From positions 62,001 to 126,000 of the forward strand of contig CAZKCG010000003.1 in the NCBI GenBank assembly GCA_964551445.1: DNA of 64,000 nucleotides. Reading direction: 5' to 3'. Below are positions 54,432-62,518 of the stretch, piece after piece. The DNA is from DAOPXV01 sp964551445 (GTDB taxonomy: Bacteria; Muiribacteriota; UBA9980). Each line of letters starts with the position of its first letter. Positions within the stretch are counted from its first letter, which is position 1. Both the position numbers and the translations under genes were made by a program. Under the pieces are notes generated by a model. It saw only the letters and a list, made by a program, of their open reading frames with translations. It did not search any database and was not told where the DNA came from.

Positions 54432-54472
54432 AGTAGGGGCGCGGTAAGATTTAGTTTTGTCGTGCCCCTACT
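54432..54472 (+). other. Stem-loop downstream of groEL
   Basis: AGTAGGGGCGCG pairs with CGTGCCCCTACT (one G-T) over a 17-base loop. There is no T-run, so it is a weak terminator or RNA end-protecting structure, about 30 bases after the groEL stop. Confidence 0.5.
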
Positions 54473-54512
54473 ACCTTATAAGTCTCTGGATAAACGGTCG
54501 GGTTGTTTTATA

Positions 54513-54640
54513 AGTGAATAGTGAAGAGATAATAGTGAATAGTTGATGTGGGTGCGACTTTGTCGCACGTTTAAAATTAAAGCGCGGTGAAGCCGCGCGG
54601 CCATAACTATTCTCTTTTCTCTATTATCTATTCTCTCTGA
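54513..54640. repeat. MITE-like element with purine-rich imperfect inverted repeats
   Basis: About 128 bases between groEL and hrcA. The ends are imperfect inverted repeats of about 30 bases (GAAGAGATAATAGTGAATAG on the left, complement-like TATTCTCTTTTCTCTATTAT on the right). Between them are two tight hairpins, GTGCGAC-TTT-GTCGCAC and GCGCGG-TGAAG-CCGCGC. No ORF is present. An element of the same length and similar end composition lies at 61415-61542. Confidence 0.55.
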
Positions 54641-54687
54641 AATTGATTAAACTTTAACCTCACATGTAAATTTCAAGGAACGAATAT

Positions 54688-55734
54688 ATGCTATTAACAG
54701 CGAGACAGACCCAGATATTTCAGGCTATAGTCGAAGATTATATAAGCTTCGCGGAGCCGGTAGGTTCGCGGACTATATCGAAAAAATTCAATATCCCCAT
54801 ATCTTCGGCGACGATCAGAAACGAGATGTCGGACCTTGAGGACATGGGCCTTATCACGCAGCAGCACCTGTCGTCAGGGCGCGTTCCGACTCAGAAGGGA
54901 ATGCGTTTTTACGTCGACTGCATACTTGAATTAGACAGGCTTTCCGACGAAGAGACCGACGCGATAAAAAATATCAGGGACGAATACGCCCGGAAAAAAC
55001 AGCATATCCGTGAACTCATGAAGGACGTGTCGCGCGCGATGACGAACACGATGGATTATCCGAGCATTATAGTCGCGCCGAAGCTTTCGACGGAGAAATT
55101 CAAGAAGATACAGTTCATGCTGGTCGACGATGACAACATTCTCATAACGCTCATCAGTCGAAGCGGTCTCATTGAACATTTCAGCCTTAAAATTGATTTT
55201 CCCGTGACCCAGGAAAAAATGGACCATGTGGCGTCTAACTTTAACGGGCTTTCTGCCGGATTTACTCTGGAAGAGGTCGATCGGGCGCTCTATTCCGAAT
55301 TCATGCGCGGCGGCAGGGATGCCGGCGAAGGCTGCGGATGTATAATGCGGCTTTTAAAAGGCTCAGATTGCGATAATATCGACGAGCGCGTATTTATGAA
55401 CGGGGCAGAAAATATATTTAAAAACCCGGAATTTCAAAATTCGGAAAAAACAAAATTATTCATACAGATCTTAAACGATAAGGAAAAATTAATAAAACTC
55501 ATGTACGCGAACAGCCCGAAAAATTATAAGAACGATACGCTTGTTTTGATCGGCAGCGAGTTATTCGATTTCGCCGCGCTCGATCTGGGGCTTGTGGCAT
55601 CCGAATACAGCGGGGCCGACGACGCGACCGGGCTTCTCGGAATAATCGGGCCGTCGAGGATGGAATACGGCCGCGTTATAACTATAGTACGCGAAATAGC
55701 GGCCAAACTAAGCAATATTTTACGCGAAAAATAA
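54688..55734 (+). CDS. hrcA: Heat-inducible transcription repressor HrcA
   Basis: A 348-residue repressor of CIRCE-controlled genes. The N-terminal winged helix is clear: RQTQIFQAIVEDYISFAEPV followed by GSRTISKKFNIPISSATIRNEMSDLEDMG and HLSSGRVPTQKGMRFYVD. The GAF-like middle and the C-terminus (IGPSRMEYGRVITIVREIA) fit the family. It is first in a unit with grpE and dnaJ (gaps 32 and 17 bases). No CIRCE is visible in front of hrcA itself; the upstream gap holds a MITE-like element. Confidence 0.96.
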   Translation: MLLTARQTQIFQAIVEDYISFAEPVGSRTISKKFNIPISSATIRNEMSDLEDMGLITQQHLSSGRVPTQKGMRFYVDCILELDRLSDEETDAIKNIRDEYARKKQHIRELMKDVSRAMTNTMDYPSIIVAPKLSTEKFKKIQFMLVDDDNILITLISRSGLIEHFSLKIDFPVTQEKMDHVASNFNGLSAGFTLEEVDRALYSEFMRGGRDAGEGCGCIMRLLKGSDCDNIDERVFMNGAENIFKNPEFQNSEKTKLFIQILNDKEKLIKLMYANSPKNYKNDTLVLIGSELFDFAALDLGLVASEYSGADDATGLLGIIGPSRMEYGRVITIVREIAAKLSNILREK

Positions 55735-55766
55735 TTAATTGTATTTGAAATAGAAGGAGAATCGAT

Positions 55767-56750
55767 ATGTCTCACAAAAAACACTTCGAAGAGATCATAA
55801 AAAAAGAAAACCTCGTCAAAAGAATGCAGGAAGCCATAGATAAAATAAGAGCCATCTATATAAGCGATGAAGTTACGGCTTACGTCGAAAAGAAGATAGA
55901 AACCACCTTTTCCGACGAGAAAAAAAGAACGGACATCAGAAGCAAGATAAAAGGCTTCATGAACGCGATGTCGCAAAGCGCGAATATCGAGATGTTCAAA
56001 AGACAGATCGCGGCCGCTATCGGCGAAGACAAACTCAAGGACGCCAATGAAGAAACAATATTAAAAACGATATGCGAAATAGAGAACGAAGCGGCCGAAA
56101 AGAAGAACGAATTCGTCGATAAATATTTCAACATGGTCGTAGAGATGTCCAAAGCCATGGAAAAACCTGCCGGCGACGTCGTAGAAAACATCAATAACAA
56201 AGAAGGTTCGGGAGCCGCATCCGATAAGGATCAGGCTGAAGGGCCTGCGGACGTCGAAATAGAGATGGACATCGAAAAAATGAGAAAGGAACTCGAGAAA
56301 CAGAAAGAACTCACGACCGATTATCTGGGCTCTCTCCAGCGCATGAAGGCGGATTTCGACAATTATAAAAAACGCATCGTCCGCGAAAAGGAAGAATATA
56401 AAACTCTCGCGATGGAGTCTTTTTTTGGGGAACTGCTCGCCGTTTTAGACTGTTTTGAAGAAATAAAACCCGAGTCGAAACTCGATTATGAAGGCATCAA
56501 GAAGATCCAGAAACTTCTGGTCACGATCACCGAGAAATATTCGTTATGCGAAATAGACACTAAAACCGTTTTCGATCCTCACGTTCACCAGGCCTTAACG
56601 ACGGAGACGCGCGACGATATTGAAGACGGCAGCATAATCGAAACATTCAGAAAAGGTTATAAACTCGGGGAAAAAGTGATCCGGCCGTCGCTCACCAAAG
56701 TAAGCGTAAAAAGCGAAACCTCTGAAGGCGCGGACGCGCAATCAATTTAA
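55767..56750 (+). CDS. grpE: GrpE nucleotide exchange factor with long N-terminal extension
   Basis: A 327-residue protein, against about 190 for typical GrpE. The GrpE part is residues 165-320: a long coiled coil, RMKADFDNYKKRIVREKEE, LLAVLDCFE and the beta-wing end DPHVHQALTTE with TFRKGYKLGEKVIRPSLTKV. Residues 1-150 are a predicted all-helical, charged domain (VKRMQEAIDKIRAIYISDE, KIKGFMNAMSQSANIEMF) that I do not recognise. GrpE releases ADP from DnaK. The SD is AAGGAG. The gene lies between hrcA and dnaJ. Confidence 0.93.
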   Translation: MSHKKHFEEIIKKENLVKRMQEAIDKIRAIYISDEVTAYVEKKIETTFSDEKKRTDIRSKIKGFMNAMSQSANIEMFKRQIAAAIGEDKLKDANEETILKTICEIENEAAEKKNEFVDKYFNMVVEMSKAMEKPAGDVVENINNKEGSGAASDKDQAEGPADVEIEMDIEKMRKELEKQKELTTDYLGSLQRMKADFDNYKKRIVREKEEYKTLAMESFFGELLAVLDCFEEIKPESKLDYEGIKKIQKLLVTITEKYSLCEIDTKTVFDPHVHQALTTETRDDIEDGSIIETFRKGYKLGEKVIRPSLTKVSVKSETSEGADAQSI

Positions 56751-56767
56751 GCAGGAGAATATAGAAC

Positions 56768-57895
56768 ATGTCGGAACAAAAGCAGGACTACTATGAGCTT
56801 CTCGGCGTCGAGAAAACGGCTTCGGAAGACGAGATAAAACTGGCGTATAAAAAACTGGCTAAAAAATATCACCCGGACTTAAACCCCGGCGATAAATCGT
56901 CCGAGGAACATTTTAAAAAAGTTAACGAGGCCGTCGGCATACTCATGGACGCTCAGAAACGAGCGGCTTATGATCAATACGGTCACGCGGCGTTCGCTCC
57001 CGGAAGCGGCGCGAATTACGACGGAGGCGGAGGATTCAACGGAGATTTCGGCGATATCTTCGGCGATATCTTTGAAAATTTCTTCGGAGGCGGAGGCGGC
57101 AGATCAAGGCGCCCCTCGCGCGGCCGCGACATAAGCGTGAAGGTAGAACTGACGCTTGAAGAAGCATTCACCGGCGTAGCGCGTGAATTTTCGATACCCA
57201 AGATGGAAAGATGCGCCAAATGTAACGGAACCGGCGCGACCGAACGCACTAAACGGCAGAACTGCCCGACATGCCAGGGCCGCGGAAAGGTCCAGTTCTC
57301 GCAGGGATTTTTCACGATATCCAAAACCTGCCATAAATGCCACGGCGAGGGATTTTTCGTTGAGAACCCATGCGAAACATGCAAAGGCACCGGAACCGAA
57401 TCGAAGAACAAACACATAAAAATAACTATCCCGAAAGGCGTCGACGACGACTCAAAACTCAGGCTCGAGGCCGAGGGCGATTCAGCCCCGCAGGGAGGCT
57501 ATCCCGGAGATCTTTACGTTATAATCTCAGTGAAAAAACATCAGATATTCGAGCGCGACGGCGACGATCTGATTTACGATCTTCCAATATCGTTCCCGCA
57601 GGCCTCGCTCGGATGTGAAATAGAGATACCCGTCATAGACGGAAAAACGATACTTAAAATAGAAAAAGGAACGCAATCGAATTCCGTTCTTCGCGTCAGG
57701 GGAAAAGGCATGTCAAGCCTTCGTCACCGCGGCAGGGGCGATCTTTTAGTGAAGGTCCTCGTCGAAGTTCCGACCAACTTGAACTCCAAACAGGAAGAAC
57801 TCATGCGCGAATTCGCGAAAATTTCAGGCGACAACGTGCAGCCGATGAAATCGAGCTTTTTCAAAAAAATATCAGACTTTTTCTCTTCTAAATAA
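56768..57895 (+). CDS. dnaJ: Chaperone DnaJ
   Basis: A 375-residue canonical type I J-protein that delivers substrates to DnaK and stimulates its ATPase. It has a J domain with YHPDLNPGD (HPD motif), a Gly/Phe-rich linker (GGGGFNGDFGDIFGDIFENF), and four zinc motifs CAKCNGTG, CPTCQGRG, CHKCHGEG and CETCKGTG. The C-terminal substrate domains include GVDDDSKLRLEAEG and GYPGDLYVII. It is last in the hrcA-grpE-dnaJ unit. dnaK is not between grpE and dnaJ nor elsewhere in the window. Repeat copy B begins five bases after its stop. Confidence 0.97.
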   Translation: MSEQKQDYYELLGVEKTASEDEIKLAYKKLAKKYHPDLNPGDKSSEEHFKKVNEAVGILMDAQKRAAYDQYGHAAFAPGSGANYDGGGGFNGDFGDIFGDIFENFFGGGGGRSRRPSRGRDISVKVELTLEEAFTGVAREFSIPKMERCAKCNGTGATERTKRQNCPTCQGRGKVQFSQGFFTISKTCHKCHGEGFFVENPCETCKGTGTESKNKHIKITIPKGVDDDSKLRLEAEGDSAPQGGYPGDLYVIISVKKHQIFERDGDDLIYDLPISFPQASLGCEIEIPVIDGKTILKIEKGTQSNSVLRVRGKGMSSLRHRGRGDLLVKVLVEVPTNLNSKQEELMREFAKISGDNVQPMKSSFFKKISDFFSSK

Positions 57896-57900
57896 AAATC

Positions 57901-58212
57901 GTAAAAAAAATCTTTATTGAGGGGCGCCGCCTTCTTGCCATCGTGGCATCGGCGGCACTTCCCACCTCCTGTGGGTCGGCAGCCTCCCGGCATCCTTGCC
58001 TCCGGCTGCATTTCCAACATCCTGTTGGTCACGCAGGGCATTATGTCTTGCGTGACCATCATCTTATAAATTCCTCGAATTTGCGCCGCTTATCTCTCGG
58101 CGGCTCTCACACATATCAATTCTCGCCTGCCGCGCATGGATGCGCCAATGTCGCGCGAGACAGGAGGTCGGAAGCGCGACGCCGAGATGCCCCTCAAAAA
58201 GATATTTTTTAC
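57901..58212 (-). repeat. Inverted-repeat-bounded hairpin-array element, copy B
   Basis: About 312 bases bounded by a 24-25 base inverted repeat with two differences (GTAAAAAAAATCTTTATTGA at the left end, its near complement at the right, closing on GAGGGGC/GCCCCTC). It carries the identical 30-base block of copy A (58008-58037 here) in reverse orientation. Read on the minus strand it also has small hairpins: CCAACA-GGA-TGTTGG, GGCA-AGGA-TGCC, a CCCAC...GGTGGG stem around AGGA, and GCCA-CGA-TGGC. There is no transposase or credible gene. Confidence 0.75.
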
Positions 58213-58292
58213 TCATTGTGTTAAAGCGCTTTATTAAACTTAAACCTTAATTTTCATTTTCCATACACTTGCATTATTATGCTTTAAACATC

Positions 58293-58321
58293 TTGATTTA
58301 AAATCGAAATTCTGATAATAT
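58293..58321 (+). promoter_or_regulatory. Candidate promoter of the riboswitch leader
   Basis: TTGATT (58293-58298), 17 bases, TAATAT (58316-58321). Transcription would start near 58328, about 15 bases before the first paired strand of the predicted aptamer. Confidence 0.5.
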
Positions 58322-58342
58322 AATCGTCATACAACTAAATAT

Positions 58343-58475
58343 TTTTCTTCGACCCCGAAGTTTCTAAAGTCTTCATTTAAGGCCATGAACGAGGGGCGGC
58401 CTTGAATGAATAGATTCTTCGGGCGAGGGCGAAGCCGGAAACAGCTTCTGCCTCCCGTGTTAGGAAAGGAGAAAA
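58343..58475 (+). ncRNA. Predicted molybdenum/tungsten cofactor (Moco-type) riboswitch aptamer
   Basis: The leader of the P5C dehydrogenase gene contains the hallmark 3' half of the Moco RNA motif. A GGC-GAAGC/GCTTC-T-GCC hairpin (58428-58452) runs into GCCTCCCGT and then GGAAAGG (58463-58469), closely like the E. coli moaA leader as I remember it. P1 is TTTTCTTC (58343-58350) with GGAGAAAA (58468-58475). A further hairpin, AAGGCC/GGCCTT, lies at 58379-58402. The 5' half is less certain, so the class could be the tungsten-cofactor variant. Downstream TupA and a molybdopterin-fold-like protein fit this. Confidence 0.68.
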
Positions 58476-58524
58476 GGCGAACTGACTGCCTGTCCGTTTT
58501 CTCCGGATAGGTTTTTTGTTTTTT
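58468..58524 (+). terminator. Riboswitch expression platform: intrinsic terminator
   Basis: GGAGAAAA (58468-58475), the 3' strand of aptamer P1, can instead pair with TTTTCTCC (58497-58504), with a small inner stem. A T-rich run (TTTTTTGTTTTTT) follows. P1 and the terminator exclude each other, so ligand-stabilised P1 would allow read-through. Confidence 0.7.
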
Positions 58525-58614
58525 GACAAGCATTAGCTTTCACAAGTTTTGCCTGTCTTCCTTTTGATCGCGGGTTTTATAAAAACCAAAATATATGGAA
58601 GGCAGGGAGTAAAA

Positions 58615-60246
58615 ATGTTCGGAATGTTTGAAATCCAAAAACCGGTGAACGAGCCGATCTTCGACTATTCAAAGGGAACGGCGGCCTCGGCGGAACTTAA
58701 GAATAAGATCGAAGAACTTAAATCGATGGAGGTCGAGATACCTCTTTTGATCGGCGGAAAAGAAATTTTCACCGGAAACACGGGTTATTGCGTGTCACCT
58801 CACAACCACGGCAAAAAACTCGCGAAATATCATAAAGCCGGTGAAAAAGAAGTAAAAATGGCGATAGACGCCGCCATGAAGGCGAAAAAGGTCTGGGACA
58901 GCTTCACATATAGCGAACGCGCCAGCATATTCATGCGCGCCGCGGAAATTCTTTCGACATCATGGCGCCAGACGGTGAACGCCGCCACGATGCTCGGCCA
59001 GAGCAAGAACGTCTATCAGGCGGAGATCGACTCGGTATGTGAATCGGTTGATTTCTTCAATTTCAACGCCTATAATATGACCTCGATCTATAAAAATCAG
59101 CTTTCGTCGGACAAGGGCGTATGGAACTATACCGAATACAGGCCTCTCGACGGGTTCGTCTTCGCGGTAACGCCGTTCAACTTCACGGCTATTGCGTCTA
59201 ACCTTATATCGGCGCCGGCCGTAATGGGAAATACGATAGTCTGGAAACCGGCTATGACCGCGCTTTATTCGTCATATTTCATAATGAAACTGCTCCAGAA
59301 AGCCGGCCTTCCGGACGGCGTCCTTAACATGATACCCGGACCCGGAGCGATAGTAGGACCGATGGTAACGAAAGACCCTAATATGGCCGGAATTCATTTC
59401 ACCGGCAGCACCGAAGTTTTCAACGGCATGTGGAAAACGGTCGCCGAAAATATGGATTCGTATAAGTGTTATCCAAGGCTTGTCGGCGAGACCGGCGGAA
59501 AAGACTTCATATTCGCGCATCCGAGCGCCGACGTAAAATCGCTGTGTACCGCTTTGATCCGCGGATCGTTCGAATATCAGGGACAGAAATGTTCGGCGTG
59601 CTCGAGGGCTTATATCGCAAAGTCGGTATGGAAAAATCTCGAAGAATTGCTCGTTTCTGAAGTGAAGCAGATAAAGGTCGGAGACGTTGACGATTTCTCG
59701 GTTTTCATGGGCGCGGTTATTGACAAGAGCTCTTTTGACAATATAAAATCATACATCGACTACGCGAAAAATTCAAAAGACGCGAAAGTAATAGCCGGCG
59801 GCGGCTGCGACGCGAGCGTCGGATATTTCGTGGAACCGACCGTTATTTTAACTACCGACCCGAAATTTAAAAGCATGCAGGAAGAAATATTCGGGCCCGT
59901 GCTCACGATCTTCGTTTACGAAGACGCCGACTTTGAAAAAACGCTTGAACTGTGCGACCAGACCTCGCCATACGCTCTGACCGGCGCGATATTCGCGGAA
60001 GACCGTCTCGCGGTTAAAAAAGCCTTCGACGCTTTAAGATACAGCGCGGGGAATTTTTATATAAACGATAAATGCACCGGAGCGGTCGTCGGCCAACAGC
60101 CTTTCGGCGGCGCCAGAAAATCAGGCACCAACGATAAAGCCGGTTCATGGCTTAATCTCGTAAGATGGACATCGGCGAGAACGGTCAAGGAAACTTTTTG
60201 CCCCGCGACCGATTTCAGATATAACTATATGAATACCTGGAGGTAA
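58615..60246 (+). CDS. L-glutamate gamma-semialdehyde (1-pyrroline-5-carboxylate) dehydrogenase, ALDH4-type
   Basis: A 543-residue NAD-dependent aldehyde dehydrogenase oxidising glutamate semialdehyde to glutamate in proline/ornithine breakdown. The ALDH4 pattern is seen from the N-terminus (NEPIFDYSKGTAASAELK), with FAVTPFNFTAIASNL, KPAMTALYSSY, FTGSTEVFN, the catalytic Glu in VGETGGKD and the nucleophile Cys in GQKCSACSRAY. The length equals the mammalian-type enzyme without a proline dehydrogenase fusion. The ATG follows GGCAGGGAG; an open frame 22 codons longer lacks an SD. It is first after the predicted Moco riboswitch. The ornithine-linked genes at 30-34 kb could supply its substrate. 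Confidence 0.9.
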   Translation: MFGMFEIQKPVNEPIFDYSKGTAASAELKNKIEELKSMEVEIPLLIGGKEIFTGNTGYCVSPHNHGKKLAKYHKAGEKEVKMAIDAAMKAKKVWDSFTYSERASIFMRAAEILSTSWRQTVNAATMLGQSKNVYQAEIDSVCESVDFFNFNAYNMTSIYKNQLSSDKGVWNYTEYRPLDGFVFAVTPFNFTAIASNLISAPAVMGNTIVWKPAMTALYSSYFIMKLLQKAGLPDGVLNMIPGPGAIVGPMVTKDPNMAGIHFTGSTEVFNGMWKTVAENMDSYKCYPRLVGETGGKDFIFAHPSADVKSLCTALIRGSFEYQGQKCSACSRAYIAKSVWKNLEELLVSEVKQIKVGDVDDFSVFMGAVIDKSSFDNIKSYIDYAKNSKDAKVIAGGGCDASVGYFVEPTVILTTDPKFKSMQEEIFGPVLTIFVYEDADFEKTLELCDQTSPYALTGAIFAEDRLAVKKAFDALRYSAGNFYINDKCTGAVVGQQPFGGARKSGTNDKAGSWLNLVRWTSARTVKETFCPATDFRYNYMNTWR

Positions 60247-60249
60247 TTT

Positions 60250-61377
60250 ATGAAGTGGAATTTCTGCCCCGCGGCCGCTATTTTAGCGGCGGTTCTATCG
60301 GTTTTTTTATCCGGATCGTTCGGTTATTGTCAGGATACTTCTGAAAATTCGATAAAGATAAAAGGCTCCGTCAAAAACGAGATCACCCTGGGTGAAACCG
60401 ATATAGCCAAACTTGCCCTGACCGAAAAAAGGGTCAAGGTCAGCGGAAAGACCGGAGAATATCTCGGAAGCTATGTCATGAAAAGCGTTAACCTCGCAGA
60501 CCTTTTAGATAAGGCTGAAGTTTCGAAAAAAGCCGACGACGGATTCAACCGTGAACTTGATATGTATATCGTCGTTCGCGGCAAAGACGGCCGCACCGCT
60601 TTATTTTCATACGGCGAGATATTCCTTGGACGCGAGAAGGGTAATGTCGTAATTACCGCGAGCGCGAGGCAGATGTTCCCTCATAAACATCCGGATCTTG
60701 CCCCTATGGGCTTTGATACTAAAAAATGGATAGACGCGAAGGATTCATCCAAAGTTGATTTTAAATCCTGCGTTTCATGCCATAACGGTAAAGAACTGAC
60801 GGCTGTCTATCTTCCTTCCGGTTTCTGCCTTTTTTCGTCATCGGACTCGTCCGGCGCCCGTTTCATCGAAGGCGTGACCTCGATAGAAGTATGCCAGGTA
60901 TCCAGAAAGATCGAAAAAGAAAAACTCGCAAAAGATAAAAATGATATGTGGGTCGAAAAACCTTTATTGAATATATTTGATAAGAATTCTTCCGAACTGT
61001 CGAAAGGCGAACTTAAAAATTTAGCTAAAATATCTCACAAAACAAGCACCGTAGGACTCGGAAAGGGGTTTCACGGAAATCATGATTACGAAGGCAAAAA
61101 CTTCGCCGATTTTTTAACCCCTGCATGCGCCAAAGAAAAAGCCGACCTCTCAAAAACGTATGTGCTCATAACGGCTGCAGACGGTTATAGATGCCTTTTT
61201 TCGGGCGGAGAGATATTCGATTCCGTCAGAGGCGTGAATCTGATGCTCGTTGAGACCGAAGACGGAAAACCTCTTAAAAAAGGCGACGGCAAATATAAAG
61301 CCTTCATAAAGGAAGATTTCTTCGTGGACCGCGCGATCAGGTCGGTAAACGAAATATACTGTGGAATAGTTCAATAG
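60250..61377 (+). CDS. Exported protein with two molybdopterin-oxidoreductase-fold-like domains and a CxxCH motif
   Basis: A 375-residue protein with a signal peptide (about 1-27). Two related domains, about 35-145 and 255-370, resemble the sulfite-oxidase-type molybdopterin-binding fold in pattern (LADLLDKAEV, DMYIVVRGKDGRTALFSYGE, IFLGREKGNVVITA; then FADFL, YVLITAADGYRCLFSGGE, GVNLMLVE). I see no conserved Mo-ligand Cys in the usual place, so cofactor binding is unproven. Between them is CVSCH (174-178), a c-type haem motif. The gene starts three bases after the P5C dehydrogenase stop, so it is in the same riboswitch-controlled transcript. Confidence 0.65.
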   Translation: MKWNFCPAAAILAAVLSVFLSGSFGYCQDTSENSIKIKGSVKNEITLGETDIAKLALTEKRVKVSGKTGEYLGSYVMKSVNLADLLDKAEVSKKADDGFNRELDMYIVVRGKDGRTALFSYGEIFLGREKGNVVITASARQMFPHKHPDLAPMGFDTKKWIDAKDSSKVDFKSCVSCHNGKELTAVYLPSGFCLFSSSDSSGARFIEGVTSIEVCQVSRKIEKEKLAKDKNDMWVEKPLLNIFDKNSSELSKGELKNLAKISHKTSTVGLGKGFHGNHDYEGKNFADFLTPACAKEKADLSKTYVLITAADGYRCLFSGGEIFDSVRGVNLMLVETEDGKPLKKGDGKYKAFIKEDFFVDRAIRSVNEIYCGIVQ

Positions 61378-61414
61378 CACATTTAATTTTATGGGATATA
61401 ATTAGTTCATTATA

Positions 61415-61542
61415 AGTTGAGAGTGGATAGTGTAGAACTAAAGGATTTTCTAATAAATAAAACAGTCTTTTAAATTCAATAACCGCTATTTTTATTGGTA
61501 AAAGTTCGCCAAATCCATAACTCTGCGTTCTCCGCTCTCAAC
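61415..61542. repeat. MITE-like element between the CxxCH gene and tupA
   Basis: A 128-base AT-rich segment with imperfect 22-base inverted ends (AGTTGAGAGTGGATAGTGTA on the left; the complement of AGTTGAGAGCGGAGAACGCA on the right). It has no ORF. Its length and purine-rich ends resemble the element at 54513-54640. Confidence 0.5.
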
Positions 61543-61576
61543 TCTGCACTAAAAAAATAAAGGGGGAGTTTTTCAA

Positions 61577-62425
61577 ATGAAAAATCTGTTAAAGTTGTTC
61601 CTGGTAATTATGCTTCTGGTATCAATTTCGTCTAACGCCAGCTTCTGCCTTGCCGCCGACGCTACGGGCGAGACGATGATCCTTGCAACCACCTACAGCG
61701 TTTCCGACACCGGCCTTTTAGACGGCCTTCTCGCCGATTTCAAAACGAAGACCGGCATAACCGTTAAACCGATAGTCGTCGGCTCCGGCGAATCCCTCAA
61801 GATGGGCGAACGCGGCGAATGCGACGTAATAATAGCCCACTCAAAAGACCTCGAGGAAAAATTCATGGAGAACCAGTTCGGAAAAGACAGAAGGTCTCTC
61901 GCTAAAAACGAATTCTACATCATCGGGCCGGACGCCGATCCAGCTAAGATCAAAGACGCGAAGGACGTTTTCGAGGCATACGCGAAACTTGACAGCAACG
62001 GCGTTTTCATTTCACGCGGCGACAAATCGGGCACGCACAACCGCGAGATGTCTATATGGAAAAAAGCCGGCGCGGATAAAAAACCGGGTGAAAAATACAT
62101 CGTGACCGGACAGGGTATGGCCGAAACCATAAAGATAGCCGACGAAAAAGAAGCCTACACGATGTGCGATTCGGCGACTTTCACCGTTATGCAGGAAAAA
62201 ATAAAGAGCAAAAAACTCTTCGCGGACCCGGCAAATCTGACAAATGTATACAGCGTCATCACGGTAAATCCGGAAAAGGCAAAGGGAGCGAAATACGAAT
62301 GCGCCAAAAAATTCTACGATTATATGTTCTCGAAGGAAACTGTTGAAATGGTCGAAAAATATGGTGTAGATAAATACAAAGCTCCGCTTTTCACGATCCT
62401 TGACGAAGTCAAAGCCACGAAATAA
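61577..62425 (+). CDS. tupA: Tungstate-binding periplasmic protein TupA-like
   Basis: A 282-residue solute-binding protein with a signal peptide (1-26). It shows the TupA pattern: TTYSVSDTGLLDGLLADFK, VVGSGESLKMGERGECDVIIAHSKDLEEKF, RRSLAKNEFYIIGPDADPAKIK and the oxyanion loop SRGDKSGTHNREMSIWK. TupA binds tungstate, or molybdate more weakly, for the TupB permease and TupC ATPase; neither is encoded here, so it is an orphan binding protein or relies on a distant transporter. GGGGGAG precedes the ATG. A terminator follows. Confidence 0.9.
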   Translation: MKNLLKLFLVIMLLVSISSNASFCLAADATGETMILATTYSVSDTGLLDGLLADFKTKTGITVKPIVVGSGESLKMGERGECDVIIAHSKDLEEKFMENQFGKDRRSLAKNEFYIIGPDADPAKIKDAKDVFEAYAKLDSNGVFISRGDKSGTHNREMSIWKKAGADKKPGEKYIVTGQGMAETIKIADEKEAYTMCDSATFTVMQEKIKSKKLFADPANLTNVYSVITVNPEKAKGAKYECAKKFYDYMFSKETVEMVEKYGVDKYKAPLFTILDEVKATK

Positions 62426-62518
62426 TAGAAACCGGATGATAGTAACAATATATAAAGACCGCATGACTATATTTTTAAATTAGAATAATAAGCGTTCATT
62501 TATTATGTGTTTGCATTT

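Noticed and set aside
58327..58533. 68-codon minus-strand frame across the P5C dehydrogenase leader
   Set aside because: The region is better explained as a plus-strand structured RNA with terminator; the translation looks random.
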